Below are positions 33,100-43,673 of a stretch of 64,000 bases of DNA, in pieces (position 1 is the first letter of the stretch; the number at the start of each line of letters is the position of its first letter). The stretch covers positions 1,689,454-1,753,453 of the forward strand of contig NC_135167.1 in NCBI RefSeq assembly GCF_041146795.1, in the 5' to 3' direction. The notes beneath the pieces were generated by a model, which was given only the letters and a program-made list of their open reading frames with translations, was not told the origin of the DNA and ran no database searches. The DNA is from Maylandia zebra. Taxonomy: Eukaryota > Chordata > Actinopteri > Cichliformes > Cichlidae. The position numbers and the translations under genes were made by a program.

Positions 33100-34120
33100 C
33101 AGTCGGGACTGTGTCGAGCAGCTGCGTGGTGGACAGTCGGAGGCGGACTCTGTCACCGATGACCATTTCCGATGATGCTGATCCTCTGACCTGCTCTTAC
33201 GTTCGTCCTCCTCCTCTTCTTCACACTCTCACACTCTGCAGTGGTGCGGATGACCTCTCCCTGCAGCTTCAGAAGAACCCGTCTCCTGTCCAGCTTCTTC
33301 TATCAGCCCTCCCATTGCACGCTGACACCGCGGCGGCGGCACATCAAAGAGGGCCGCGTTTGATGCTAACCATCAATATGCATTTCATCCTGCACCACTT
33401 TCTTCCCAGCATTCCTCCTCTGCGTCTCCTCTCTGCTGTAATTGCCTTCAGAGCCAATTAGCACAAATTATTTGCGACCGTGCTGGTGGTAAAAACCCAG
33501 CGCTTGTCGGCAGAGGTGTCGTGGGGGTCAGGTATATTAGCTCAGTGGCTCTCATTTTCTGCAAAGCTTTCCGGTCTCCACTTGCACAAACAGGCGATCC
33601 GCATAACCCGTGTCAACCCTTCCTACATTAATCTCTGTGAGTGCATTATTAGAAGAGCACCGGCTCTCGATTTTTCAAGGCTCACGGGGCACGCTGCCCT
33701 AAACATGTGAGACTGGTAAGTATGTTTAGTTAATTTGTTGGGCTGTGTGTTAAGTCGATGTTTGGCTAATGCTGCCAGGGCCATTTCACTGCGGTGCCCG
33801 GCTGCATTCCCCCCTCGGAAAATACATGTTTTACTCTGTGAGCCAGATCAAAGCCGCGACGCTGGGATCAAAGGCCGGCATCACGCCGCTTTGGTCACAT
33901 CTGCGTTGTTTACATGAATGCTAAAGGCACTTATATCAAATATTACCGACTTTGAAAGATGTATGTGTCGAATCAAAGCATTTTGATGTCACTTTTGAAG
34001 TACATCAGTGCATTTGGGGATAATTTCCAAAATCTCCCCACAATTACACAACAATTTTGTAAGCCTTAAACAAGATGGGAGGACTAAGCCCCGGCAGAGT
34101 GCGCATCGTTTTGCATTCCA
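33100..34120. other. Repeat-poor block
   Basis: No mobile element or exon recognised. Mixed-composition DNA at 33300-33720 and 33780-33920 resembles the texture of vertebrate regulatory DNA. It is unverified. Confidence 0.25.
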
Positions 34121-34126
34121 CCGCAT

Positions 34127-34211
34127 CCCTGCTATCGGCGCCGCCCGTGGGGACGTCAGGGCAGCTCGGCTAGCTGCCCTGACGTCCCCACGGGCGGCGC
34201 CGATAGCAGGG
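34127..34211. repeat. Perfect 40-bp inverted repeat, 5-nt spacer
   Basis: The arms 34127-34166 and 34172-34211 are exact reverse complements over 40 bp, with the spacer cggct (34167-34171). The arms are about 70% GC and contain ggcgcc and gacgtc. Weak, interrupted pairing may continue outward ('cagagtgcgcatcg' left against the reverse of the right flank). It lies in otherwise repeat-poor DNA. RNA or single-stranded DNA of this segment would fold into an extremely stable hairpin. Confidence 0.93.
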
Positions 34212-34888
34212 CTCGCTGCGTCCACACGATGGACCGAACTCTGCGGGATCAAACGCTCGCCGCATAAGACAGAAACCAGCGGGGAAACAAGGATGCTTAC
34301 TGTACCGCTCTCTCTCTGCCGAGCTGTTATTTATCTGTTGACCTCAGATTTTCTCGTCTGGGTAATCTTCCCCGACGGGAGGCTGAGGAGGAGGAGGAGG
34401 GAGAGAGGTGGGTGAAGGAGGGAGGAGGAGCATAAGGGAGTTCAATGACCTGTGAGCCAGACTGCTGTTGGGCTGGGGGCTAAACAACCACAGGAACTTG
34501 GACCCCCCTCCTCCTCTTTACCTCTAACTGGATTATAGACCTCGCCATTCCATCTCTTAAGCAGCCCTCACCCCTCCTTCCATCCGAGGCCTCTTCACTC
34601 TTTCTCTACGCTCCTCCGTTCCCTCCAGGTGGAGAGGAGGTGCAGGGATAGGCTGGGACGCAGAGCACCTACTCCTAGATCCTAACCCCCCTTCCCTTCG
34701 CTCCTCGCTTGCTGTCTTTCCCTCTGTCTCTGTGCCAGCAGCTGACCCCTGACAGAGTGGTATGTGTTGGAGATAAGTATGTCAGGACTCAGGAGGAATG
34801 TAAGGTTCAGTGGTTTGGGGTGATCTGCAGCGTCTGGCTCTGTTTCACCGCCGGGACTCACTCAGCTTCCAAAGGCGGCTTCTTATCT

Positions 34889-34889
34889 C

Positions 34890-34945
<56 letters not shown>
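34889..34945. repeat. (CA)n microsatellite
   Basis: An uninterrupted CA tract of about 57 bp. Confidence 0.97.
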
Positions 34946-34947
<2 letters not shown>

Positions 34948-35360
34948 CGTTTTGATATCTTAGTGAGGACATCTAATTGACATAATTAGATAATTATCCT
35001 AACCATGAATGCCTAAAAATAATCACAACCCAAACGTAACCCTGACACTAAAATCACATTTTTAGTCTCAAAAATGCCTTCAACTGATGAGGACCGGCAC
35101 CTTTGTCCTCACAAGTGACTGTTGGTCCCCACAAAGATATCTAAACAGGTACACACACACACCTAAATAACTCGTATTTAAGAGTACAACACGACAATAT
35201 TTCAGAGAAAAAAAATTCTATATATCCTCCTCATCATATTATTGATATTATTCACTTCAGAAAAACCCTCAATTGCAGAAAGCTGCAGTTCCTCTAACGT
35301 CCAGCAGAGGCAGCAGTGAGTCTATCCCCATAGACTCCCATGTTAAAACTTGATGATATA

Positions 35361-36965
35361 CAGTGGGGCAAAAAAGTATTTAGTCAGCCACCGATTGTGC
35401 AAGTTCTCCCACTTAAAATGATGACAGAGGTCAGTAATTTGCACCAGAGGTACACTTCAACTGTGAGAGACAGAATGTGAAAAAAAAAATCCATGAATTC
35501 ACATGGTAGGATTTGTAAAGAATTTATTTGTAAATCAGGGTGGAAAATAAGTATTTGGTCACCTCAAACAAGGAAAATCTCTGGCTCTCACAGACCTGTA
35601 ACGTCTTCTGTAAGAAGCTTTTCTGTCCCCCACTCGTTACCTGTATGAATGGCACCTGTTTGAACTCATCATCTGTATAAAAGACACCTGTCCACAGCCT
35701 CAAACAGTCAGACTCCAAACTCCGCCATGGCCAAGACCAAAGAGCTTTCGAAGGACACCAGGAAAAGTATTGTAGACCTGCACCAGACTGGGAAGAGTGA
35801 ATCTACAATAGGCAAGCAGCTTGGTGTGAAAAAATCAACTGTGGGAGCAATCATCAGAAAATGGAAGACATACAAGACCACTGATAATCTCCCTCGATCT
35901 GGGGCTCCACGCAAGATCTCATCCCGTGGGGTCAAAATGATCATGAGAACGGTGAGCAAAGATCCCAGAACCACACGGGGGGACCTGGTGAATGACCTGC
36001 AGAGAGCTGGGACCAAAGTAACAAAGGTCACCATCAGTAACACACTACAACGGCAGGGAATCAAATCCCGCAGTGCCAGACGTGTTCCGCTGCTGAAGCC
36101 AGTGCATGTCCAGGCCCGTCTGAAGTTTGCCAGAGAGCACATGGATGATACAGCAGAGGATTGGGAGAATGTCATGTGGTCAGATGAAACCAAAGTAGAA
36201 CTTTTTGGTATAAACTCAACTCGTCGTGTTTGGAGGAAGAAGAATACTGAGTTGCATCCCAAGAACACCATACCTACTGTGAAGCATGGGGGTGGAAACA
36301 TCATGCTATGGGGCTGTTTTTCTGCCAAGGGGACAGGACGACTGATCCGTGTTAAGGACAGAATGAATGGGGCCATGTATCGTGAGATTTTGAGCCAAAA
36401 CCTCCTTCCATCAGTGAGAACTTTGAAGATGAAACGAGGCTGGGTCTTCCAACATGACAATGATCCAAAACACACCGCCCGGGCAACAAAGGAGTGGCTC
36501 CGTAAGAAGCATTTGAAAGTCCTGGAGTGGCCTAGCCAGTCTCCAGACCTCAACCCCATAGAAAATCTGTGGCGGGAGTTGAAAGTCCGTGTTGCTCGGC
36601 GACAGCCCCAAAACATCACTGCTCTCGAGAAGATCTGCATGGAGGAATGGGCCAAAATACCAGCTACTGTGTGTGCAAACCTGGTAAAGACCTATAGTAA
36701 ACGTTTGACCTCTGTTATTGCCAACAAAGGTTATGTTACAAAGTATTGAGTTGTATTTTTGTTATTGACCAAATACTTATTTTCCACCCTGATTTACCAA
36801 TAAATTCTTTACAAATCCTACCATGTGGATTCATGGATTTTCTTTTCACATTCTGTCTCTCACAGTTGAAGTGTACCTCTGGTGCAAATTACTGACCTCT
36901 GTCATCATTTTAGGTGGGGGAACTTGCACAATCGGTGGCTGACTAAATACTTTTTTGCCCCACTG
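35361..36965 (+). mobile_element. Intact Tc1-family transposon, 1605 bp
   Basis: The element starts CAGTGGGGCAAAAAAGTATT and ends with its inverse, with TA just outside both ends (35359-35360, 36966-36967). The TIRs are about 200 bp long (35361-35561 and 36766-36965) and differ at only a handful of positions by eye. The single gene inside is unbroken. Long TIRs with an intact transposase point to a young, possibly mobile copy. Confidence 0.92.
35727..36749 (+). CDS. Tc1 transposase, full length, 340 aa
   Basis: A single exon from an ATG in good context (gccATGg) to TGA at 36747-36749. It has an N-terminal paired-like helix-turn-helix ([31 protein letters not shown]), then a GRPR-like basic segment (PRSGAPRK). 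A second HTH ([22 protein letters not shown]) precedes the catalytic core. The DDE triad is Asp in [11 protein letters not shown], Asp in [11 protein letters not shown] and Glu in [12 protein letters not shown], with 34 residues between the last two (DD34E). Length and motif order are those of functional Tc1 transposases. No stop or frameshift is seen. It binds the TIRs and moves DNA into TA sites. A 315-aa frame on the opposite strand is a shadow. Confidence 0.93.
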   Translation: MAKTKELSKDTRKSIVDLHQTGKSESTIGKQLGVKKSTVGAIIRKWKTYKTTDNLPRSGAPRKISSRGVKMIMRTVSKDPRTTRGDLVNDLQRAGTKVTKVTISNTLQRQGIKSRSARRVPLLKPVHVQARLKFAREHMDDTAEDWENVMWSDETKVELFGINSTRRVWRKKNTELHPKNTIPTVKHGGGNIMLWGCFSAKGTGRLIRVKDRMNGAMYREILSQNLLPSVRTLKMKRGWVFQHDNDPKHTARATKEWLRKKHLKVLEWPSQSPDLNPIENLWRELKVRVARRQPQNITALEKICMEEWAKIPATVCANLVKTYSKRLTSVIANKGYVTKY

Positions 36966-37199
36966 TACTTGATGATACTTGCAGCATGGAACACAAACTG
37001 TTCTCTTTCAATAATTCCCCCTTCATAACACCTGTGCAGGGAGAGAGGATGTTTTTATAACACCTGTTTAAACTGCATTAAGTTTGAGCCCCGCCCACAA
37101 TGAAAGTCCAGAGGCAAAAACATAAAACCAGTCAAAAACCTCCAATCAGCAGAAGCAGCTCCATCTGTCTTTACTAACACCCCTCAGTGGTGTCATGTT

Positions 37200-37840
37200 G
37201 TGAATGTGCAGTTGTCAGTGTTGGAAACAGTTTTGTTCATTAAGGATTGTGCGCTTCATGCTTTGCGTATCTGATTGATATGATTGGAGCTGTGAAGGAG
37301 ACAGGTGCACAGGTAATACAGGTTTTCATTGCAGCTGGTTGCTTTCTTATAATCCAGGATAATGCTTGAAAACCTCTGTGAGTATTTTGTAGCATTCATG
37401 AAATGAAGACCAGTGCACTGATGCATGGTACACGGTCCAGCACCACGATGCACCCAAACAGTCTGTGCATGCAGCACGCTGTCTCTACCTGACCGACTCC
37501 TGCCAATCTTTTACTGGACACAGTCTTACTGGGGAAGAACCTAAACTACAACGCAGCAAGTTCAGGTGGACTTTAAAGAACTTTGACAGGTACGACCGCC
37601 TGGAAACAGTGTAGAAATCAACCTGTTCATCCTAATGTGGCCACTTCTGGTTCCAAAAATCAACATGGCAGTGCCAAAGTCAGAATCATATTAGTGATGT
37701 CACAGCAGCTACCTCCATCTTTTATGTACAGTTTAAGTTTAAAGAGCATAAAGTGGTTCAAACTGTACCTGACACAGACATACCTGACTGTTTGTTTCTT
37801 AGGTGAGGCTGCTGGAGCACACGGCTGGTTTCTGACCCCT
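37200..37840. other. Non-coding stretch
   Basis: A fragment near 37710-37735 ('acctccatcttttatgtaca') recalls the terminal motif seen at 4790 and 61280, so part may be an old repeat. No exon. Confidence 0.3.
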
Positions 37841-37850
37841 TTTTCCTTAA

Positions 37851-37852
<2 letters not shown>

Positions 37853-37904
<52 letters not shown>
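37853..37904. repeat. (GT)n microsatellite
   Basis: An uninterrupted GT tract of about 52 bp. Confidence 0.97.
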
Positions 37905-37906
<2 letters not shown>

Positions 37907-37949
37907 GTGCTGTTTCTGTTTTGAACAAACAGCAAATAGCCGTTCTTTA

Positions 37950-38990
37950 TTCACAAAAAAGGAGGCGGATGCACTGCTCAGCTCACAGAGTCAGGCTCTG
38001 ATGTGCAGTTCAGCTCCATCCTGCGGTGTCTTCTGGCCGAGGCGGGTCACCGCATGCTAATACTGGCTCATGAAATATCAGCCTGCATAGGAACAAACAC
38101 TCTTGCAACAAACGGCCTGTATTAGTGTGAGTGAACGATCACAGGGCAGGATCTGCTGGGCTGCCCACCTCTGCAGCTCACTTTCTTCAGCTGCGTGCAG
38201 CCTTGTTGTGTATTTACTGCTGTCGTCCGCAGGGTCGGCCTCTAATCGGTGTTGTGTGTGTTTTTCGGGGTATGAACTGATGCAGCAGCGGCCCTCAGCG
38301 TCTGTCACTCTGACTCAGTGGCTCAGCTCAATGCTAGCCTGTAATTCTTCTCCCCTCTCTCGCCCCTGGAGGGCAACATCAGGCCCATAAACCCAGAGAG
38401 AGAAGGGCTGACACGCACTCACTCTCAGAAAACACAGAGTGTGTGTGTGTGTGTTTAGTCCTCTGGAGCTGAGCTTGTACCTTACCTCTGGGCAGAATAT
38501 GGGTCTCAGCTTGACAGCCGACACTATAATTCCCCACTGCGACCCCTGATAGGCAGGGTCAGTACAATATCACCATCACGCTGGCCGCCATGGGCCAGCC
38601 TGAGGAGAGGAGGGGTTTGTCCACCGCCCCCTTCCTCGTAGATACAGTGTGAATCCAATTACCCGCTTTGTCTCTGGCCAGAGTGCAATCCAAGATGCAT
38701 GGCAGGGGAACGCGGGGCGAGGAGGAATAACACCGCCGTCACTGCAATTTCACAACCCGTCCTAAACGCTGCTCTGCAAACACAGGAACACTGCATGTGA
38801 TTATATGATTTATACTTGTTGGGGTTTTTCATACAATAATAGTCTGAATGTACTGAGTAGCTTTGCAGCAAGCCGGGCATAGAAATAACAGCCTTGTACA
38901 GAAACAGGCACAGTTCAGTTCACATTGCACCAAATCAAAACAACACTCACTTTATAGGTGCTTCATATTGTGAGGTGAAGACGCTGCAGT
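37950..38990. other. Repeat-poor block
   Basis: No mobile element and no exon recognised. The stretch 38520-38720, with GATA and 'aatccaattac' cores and balanced composition, is a candidate for conserved non-coding DNA. It is unverified. Confidence 0.25.
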
Positions 38991-39014
38991 AATACAGAAA
39001 AACCCCATCATGCT

Positions 39015-40391
39015 TAGAGATGGCACGATACCACTTTTTTATGTCCGATACCGATATCATAAATTTGGATATCTGCCGATACCGATATGAATCCGATATA
39101 GTGTTTTTTAATCAACAAAACTGTTTTTTAAATATCTTGCTGAATTTTGTATAAGTTCATACTCAAGTTTAAAACAACAACTACACTAAAGCTATTCTGT
39201 TATACCTGTATACAAAAAAAATATTTCATAGTTCAGCAATACTGATCAAGCTAATAAACTTAAACCTACACCATCCTCCCTATTCTGGTATTTTAAAGAG
39301 TACTTAGTGTAAATATTAAGCAACCTAACTAATAGGGTTCCAACTCCCAGCAACAACAAAAATAAATAAATAAAAAATAGGGAACCACCCCTCACGCTCC
39401 ACCTCATGATGCTTAATCGACGTAATCAACCTTAATTTGATGCAGTGTGAAAAAAAATGCACAGAAATCAAAAATTTTTCAAGAAATATTAAATAGATTC
39501 AACATCTTTCTTCAACAAAATTGCAGACTGCACAGATGGTACCTTCCCAAGGGAAAAAGTACTATAGCTTACTAGGGTATATATATTAGACTTAATAGTT
39601 ACTATATACAGTAATTGACTTCTATACATTTTACATCAAATTAAAACTTTGAGTGTCAGATAATTATTTATTAAAAGCTCGACATTTTAAATGAGAATAA
39701 GAAAGAAAAGTATGTCTTTGTGCCCCCTTTTCCCTGTTAATGCCCTATCGGCCCCCCTGGCTAAACTTTGCTAGATCCGCCCCTGCACAGTTACCAGCGT
39801 CAGCTACGTAGAAAAAGATCCTCGAGTAGAAAGTAATATTAAATACATTCTAACAACAGCTGATCAAGCTTAAACGTGCTGCTGTTGTTCAGCCGCTGGT
39901 TTCCTCTTTCTGGTGCAAAGTGGGCCAAAAGCAAACTAGAGAGACGGACTCCTGACAGAAAAGCCGATCAGCTGATCGTTAAGCAGTTTCATGATTGAAG
40001 TAGCAGCAGGAGAGGCAGTCGCTCCATATATCGCTTGTTAAGCTTAACGCAGGAATGCTTTACAAACATTCAGAGATGGACTTACACACTTGCTTTACTT
40101 CTCTCGGGATAACTTTGTCGGAGATGAAATGCCGGGTTGCTAGCGAAGCTCCAAATGCTATCCAGACCACCGACAGGTCCCGCATGCCACAGCCGCTCTA
40201 TCACGTGATGCATACTGCTCCGACGTGCTAACGTTCTGAGGTGAGTTACGGCGTGTTGCAAGTTTTGTGAGGTGCTTTCGTGATATTTAATGGATCGATT
40301 ACATTTTTTATTTTTCTCCGATATCCGATCCAGTAATTTAGGTCAGTATCGGACCGATACCGATACGTAATATCGGATCGGTCCATCTCTA
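39015..40391. mobile_element. hAT-type non-autonomous element, exact 8-bp TSD, composite interior
   Basis: The ends TAGAGATGG and CCATCTCTA are inverted; subterminal 'ccgataccgatat' and 'ggaccgataccgatac' motifs repeat near both ends. The flanks atcatgct (39007-39014 and 40392-40399) are identical. No transposase. The interior around 39300-39785 looks foreign; it ends 'ctaaactttgctagatccgc' then cccctgc, suggesting a second element nested inside. Confidence 0.82.
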
Positions 40392-40439
40392 ATCATGCTC
40401 CCTGTGAGCAAGCAGCGGCAACAGGGGAAAGGAAAAACT

Positions 40440-41470
40440 AAATTTTAACAGGAAGAAGCAAAAAAGTCCAGACTGTGACTCAGCTGCTTTTGAGCCATTC
40501 AGAGGTGGACCTACAGGTGTGTTTCAGATCATTGCATTACCCAAGTGCTCTTGAGCTTTGGAGCAGGAAGCGACGGACGGACATCCTCCTTCAGGGTTTT
40601 GTGGTCGAGAGCAGAGTTCATGGTTCCCTCAGTTACAGCAGCAGCGCAGCCCAGACCGTCACACCACCACTGACTGCTGCTGTGCAGACGTAACGAGACC
40701 TTCAAACCTTCCAGAAAGTTCCGCTTTTGTCTCGTCTGTCCACAGAATATTTCCCAGAAGTCTCGGGGCTCTTCCAGATGTTTCTTGGCAGATGTGAGAT
40801 GAGCCTTTATACTGTTTTGGTCAGCGCTGGATGGAGGCCATTTTGGCTCTGTCTTTTTCTCATCATTGCAACTTGACCTCTGACCTTAATTGAACCCGGT
40901 GAGGCTTGCAGTTCTTTAGATGTGGTGATGAGTTCTTCCGTGACCTCCCGGATGAGTCGTTGATGTTTTCTCGGAATAATTTTGGTCGGCCGGTCGTTCC
41001 TGGGAAGAACGAGAAGCTTCTCCATGTGTGGATGATGGTTCTCACTGTGGCTCACTGGATCTCCAAAGCCTCAGAAATGTCTTTGCAGACTGACAGAGGT
41101 CAGTGACTTTGTTTCTTCAGATCGTGGCATGACGTGCTGCTTGTTGCCATCTCTAAGGCTGCTTCAGCTTCTATTACAGTGATTTCTTGCCTCAGCAGGT
41201 GTGGCAGTTATCAGGCCTGGGTGTGGGAGAGAAACTGAACTCAGCTCTCCAAATGCAGGTAATCACAGTTAATTCATGATTTAACATTAATCACTTTTTT
41301 CACACAGAGCAGATGGTTTGGATACATTTTTTCCCATTTAATCAAAATGAAATAATTGCCTAAAAACTGCATTTTGTATTTACCCAGATTGTCTTTGCCT
41401 AATTTTAGGATGAGTTTGATGATCTGAAATGTCTAAAGATAACCAATCAAGATGGGGCAAAGACTTTGGT
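40440..41470 (-). mobile_element. Decayed Tc1/mariner-family element
   Basis: On the minus strand the frame at 41055-40807 includes PTKIIPRKHQRLIREVTEEL and TTSKELQASPGSIKV, the DNA-binding linker and second HTH of a Tc1-type transposase. Flanking sequence ('aatcacttttttcacacaga') and the length are those of a family common in fish. Stops and frameshifts break the gene, and the TIRs are eroded so the ends are approximate. It is unrelated in sequence to the intact Tc1 at 35361. Confidence 0.6.
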
Positions 41471-41588
41471 TTTATTAGACATAAACTGATATGCATATAG
41501 TTTCATCTTTAATTTTATTGTGTGTGACTGTAATGCTGGCTTTGGTGAGAGCAATAACATTACGAGTGCGCACAGCATGTTGTGCCTC

Positions 41589-41974
41589 GGATGATCTGAT
41601 ATCGTCGTGTTGGTTTTGTTCCCAGATCAACATAGTAAATGTTGTTCCAGGATCAACTTTGCAAGTGACCAATCACATTGTTGTGATGTTATTCTTTGGC
41701 GCCTTAAGCCATTCGTGCATTTATGAAATTCCAGTGTTGCAAGGACAATATTAATTCTGCTCAGTGTTTATTAAAGGGTCAGGGTCCGTTGATCGGCGGA
41801 CAGAGGCGGTTTCTCGCAGCTTAAGTGAGTTTTTTGTTTTTTACGGCGGTTTTTCCGAAGTCACAAAAGTATGACGTCACAACAATGTGATTGGTCACTT
41901 GCAATGTTGATCCTGGAACAACATTTACTATGTTGATCTGGGAACAACACCAACACGACGATATCAGATCGCGC
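41589..41974. mobile_element. Fold-back element, 97-bp arms, 10-bp direct flanks
   Basis: The arms 41593-41689 and 41874-41970 are inverted copies of each other with few mismatches (for example 'gatctgatatcgtcgtgttg' against its inverse), with about 184 bp between. The sequence gttgtgcctc occurs at 41579-41588 and again at 41975-41984, immediately outside the inverted arms, which looks like a 10-bp target-site duplication. It has no coding capacity. Flanks of 8-10 bp suggest Mutator-like or hAT-like mobilisation, but the superfamily is not established. Confidence 0.7.
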
Positions 41975-41999
41975 GTTGTGCCTCACAGCCTGCTGCTGC

Positions 42000-42890
42000 T
42001 GCTGTGTGTGTATTTAAACCAGTTCCTGAGAATAGAACAGGCAAAGAGTTAAATGCAGGTTACTGAGTGTGGAAACACGCTGCCACTCGTGATTGCAAAA
42101 AAGTGACTTCAGGTCCATTTATCGACTTATTTTTGTCTCTCACCAAACGTGCTCTTATCTTTGACAAGTGCTGCGAACACGCCATGCCTCGCAGCAAAGT
42201 AAATATCACAGGCTCGTGTTTCTGCAGCCGACCCAAACTTATTGATTTCCCCCCCTTTTGAAAAATACATTTGAAAAGGCCCCAAGCTATCTGACACTGC
42301 TGAGGGCCCTGACACACACGGGCGAGTCTCCAGGCCCCTCGGGTACATCTTGGGACCCGGAGCAGCTCTGGCAGGAGGAGAGGTCAAAGGTTATCCTGTC
42401 AGGCCATGTCCTGCAGGTCCCCCTCCCCTGATACTGACGTCCAAATAAATCTCCAACCACCCCACCCCTCCTCCCGACGAAGCAACATGAAAGAGGGCAG
42501 AGCCATTACCGCCGGTTACCACAGCAGACGAGCACCACCTCTCTCTGTTTACACTTCACTCCTCCGTCTTCTCTTCCTTCCTCCAGCTCTCTGTCTTATC
42601 AGCCCATCCCTCCTCCGCCTGATTCCCTCCTTTGATTCTACGCTTCCTGCGCCTAGTGAAGCTGGCCTTGGACAGCCCGGCTGCTCTGACAGAAAAACGA
42701 AGAGCACAATGAAGCTCTGTGGCTTCCTGGGTCCCTCTATCTAATCGCAGCACTTACAACAGCTCAAGGCTTCCAGCTTGCTGTCCCTGAATTTGTCAGT
42801 TTCACTGAAGATGCGCATCAGGATGTCTATTGCGCCCGAAAAATAAAATAAATCAAAATCACCTTTTAAATTCCACTTGGATTTTCAAAT
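42000..42890. other. Repeat-poor block
   Basis: Nothing recognised. Balanced composition at 42270-42760; open frames of 60-110 codons have no domain. Confidence 0.3.
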
Positions 42891-43233
42891 CTATACTTTT
42901 CACACTCGTACACCTGCTGATGTTTTACTCCCAGAGTCTTTGCTCACAGATTTTAACATCCATGTAGATGCTAAAAATGACAGCCTCAACATGGCATTTA
43001 ATCTGTTATTAGACTCAATTGGCTTCTCTCAAAATGTAAAAGAACCCACCCACCACTTTAATCACACTCTAGATCTTGTTTTAACATATGGCATAGAAAC
43101 TGAACATTTAACAGTGAAAACCCTCTGCTGTCTGATCATTTCCTGATAACATTTACTTTTACAATAATTGATTACACAGCAGTGGAGAGTAGACTTTATC
43201 ACAGTAGATGTCTTTCTGAAAGCGCTGTAACTA

Positions 43234-43307
43234 TCCATCCATCTTCATCCGCTTTATCCGAGGCCGGGTCGCGGGGGCAGCAGCCTAAGCGACTAACTAA
43301 GTTTAAG
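43234..43307. repeat. ATCC-tailed dispersed repeat fragment
   Basis: The sequence 'atccatccatcttcatccgc' with 'gaggccgggtcgcgggggca' resembles the tail of the dispersed repeat at 3050-3424. It is part of the insertion inside the L2 element. Confidence 0.5.
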
Positions 43308-43655
43308 AATTTTTTTTAAATTATTATTATTAACCTTTATTTAACCAGGAAAAGTCCCATTGAGATTAAAAACCTCTTTTGCAAGGGAGTCCTGGCCAAG
43401 AGGCGACAACACGTTGAAATTACAAAGTTACATACATATTATAAATAACAATTACATTTTAAAAACATTTTTCTCTGGCTCTCTCAATCTGGACTTAAAA
43501 GCATTTAATGAAATAAGATCTGCTATCTTCCAGTCTTTTTGCATCATGTTCCATGTGAAAGGGGCAGCATAAGTAAAAGCCCTCTTTCCCAGTTCAGTTC
43601 TGGCAAATGGAACATTGAGCAATAAAAGATCGCTTGAACGCAGAATATAATCCAC
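43308..43655 (-). mobile_element. LINE 3' fragment inserted in reverse into the L2 element
   Basis: On the minus strand it encodes an ORF2 C-terminus (VPFARTELGKRAFTYAAPFT, WNMMQKDWKIADLISLNAFK) and then a stop. The 3' UTR carries 'tcaatgggacttttcctggt' and ends in an A/T-rich (aat)n tail near 43308. It differs from L2 in sequence. Its position inside the L2 coding region shows it arrived later. Confidence 0.65.
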
Positions 43656-43673
43656 CCACTGTTATCATCTCCA

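Larger units (their letters stand above)
35280..37130. repeat. Dispersed repeat family X, split by a Tc1 insertion
   Basis: The left part 35280-35358 ('gcagttcctctaacgtccag', 'ccccatagactcccatgtta') and the right part from 36966 ('gcatggaacacaaactgtt', 'gagccccgcccac') are consecutive in uninterrupted copies such as 6695-6930. They are separated here by the Tc1 element at 35361-36965. The Tc1 insertion is therefore younger than the repeat. Confidence 0.55.

Noticed and set aside
33989-34415. Paired frames on both strands sharing IGAARGDVRAA and similar words
   Set aside because: The shared peptide comes from the 40-bp palindrome being read in both directions.
35708-36655. 315-codon minus-strand frame
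   Set aside because: It is an antisense shadow of the Tc1 transposase, with no domain of its own.
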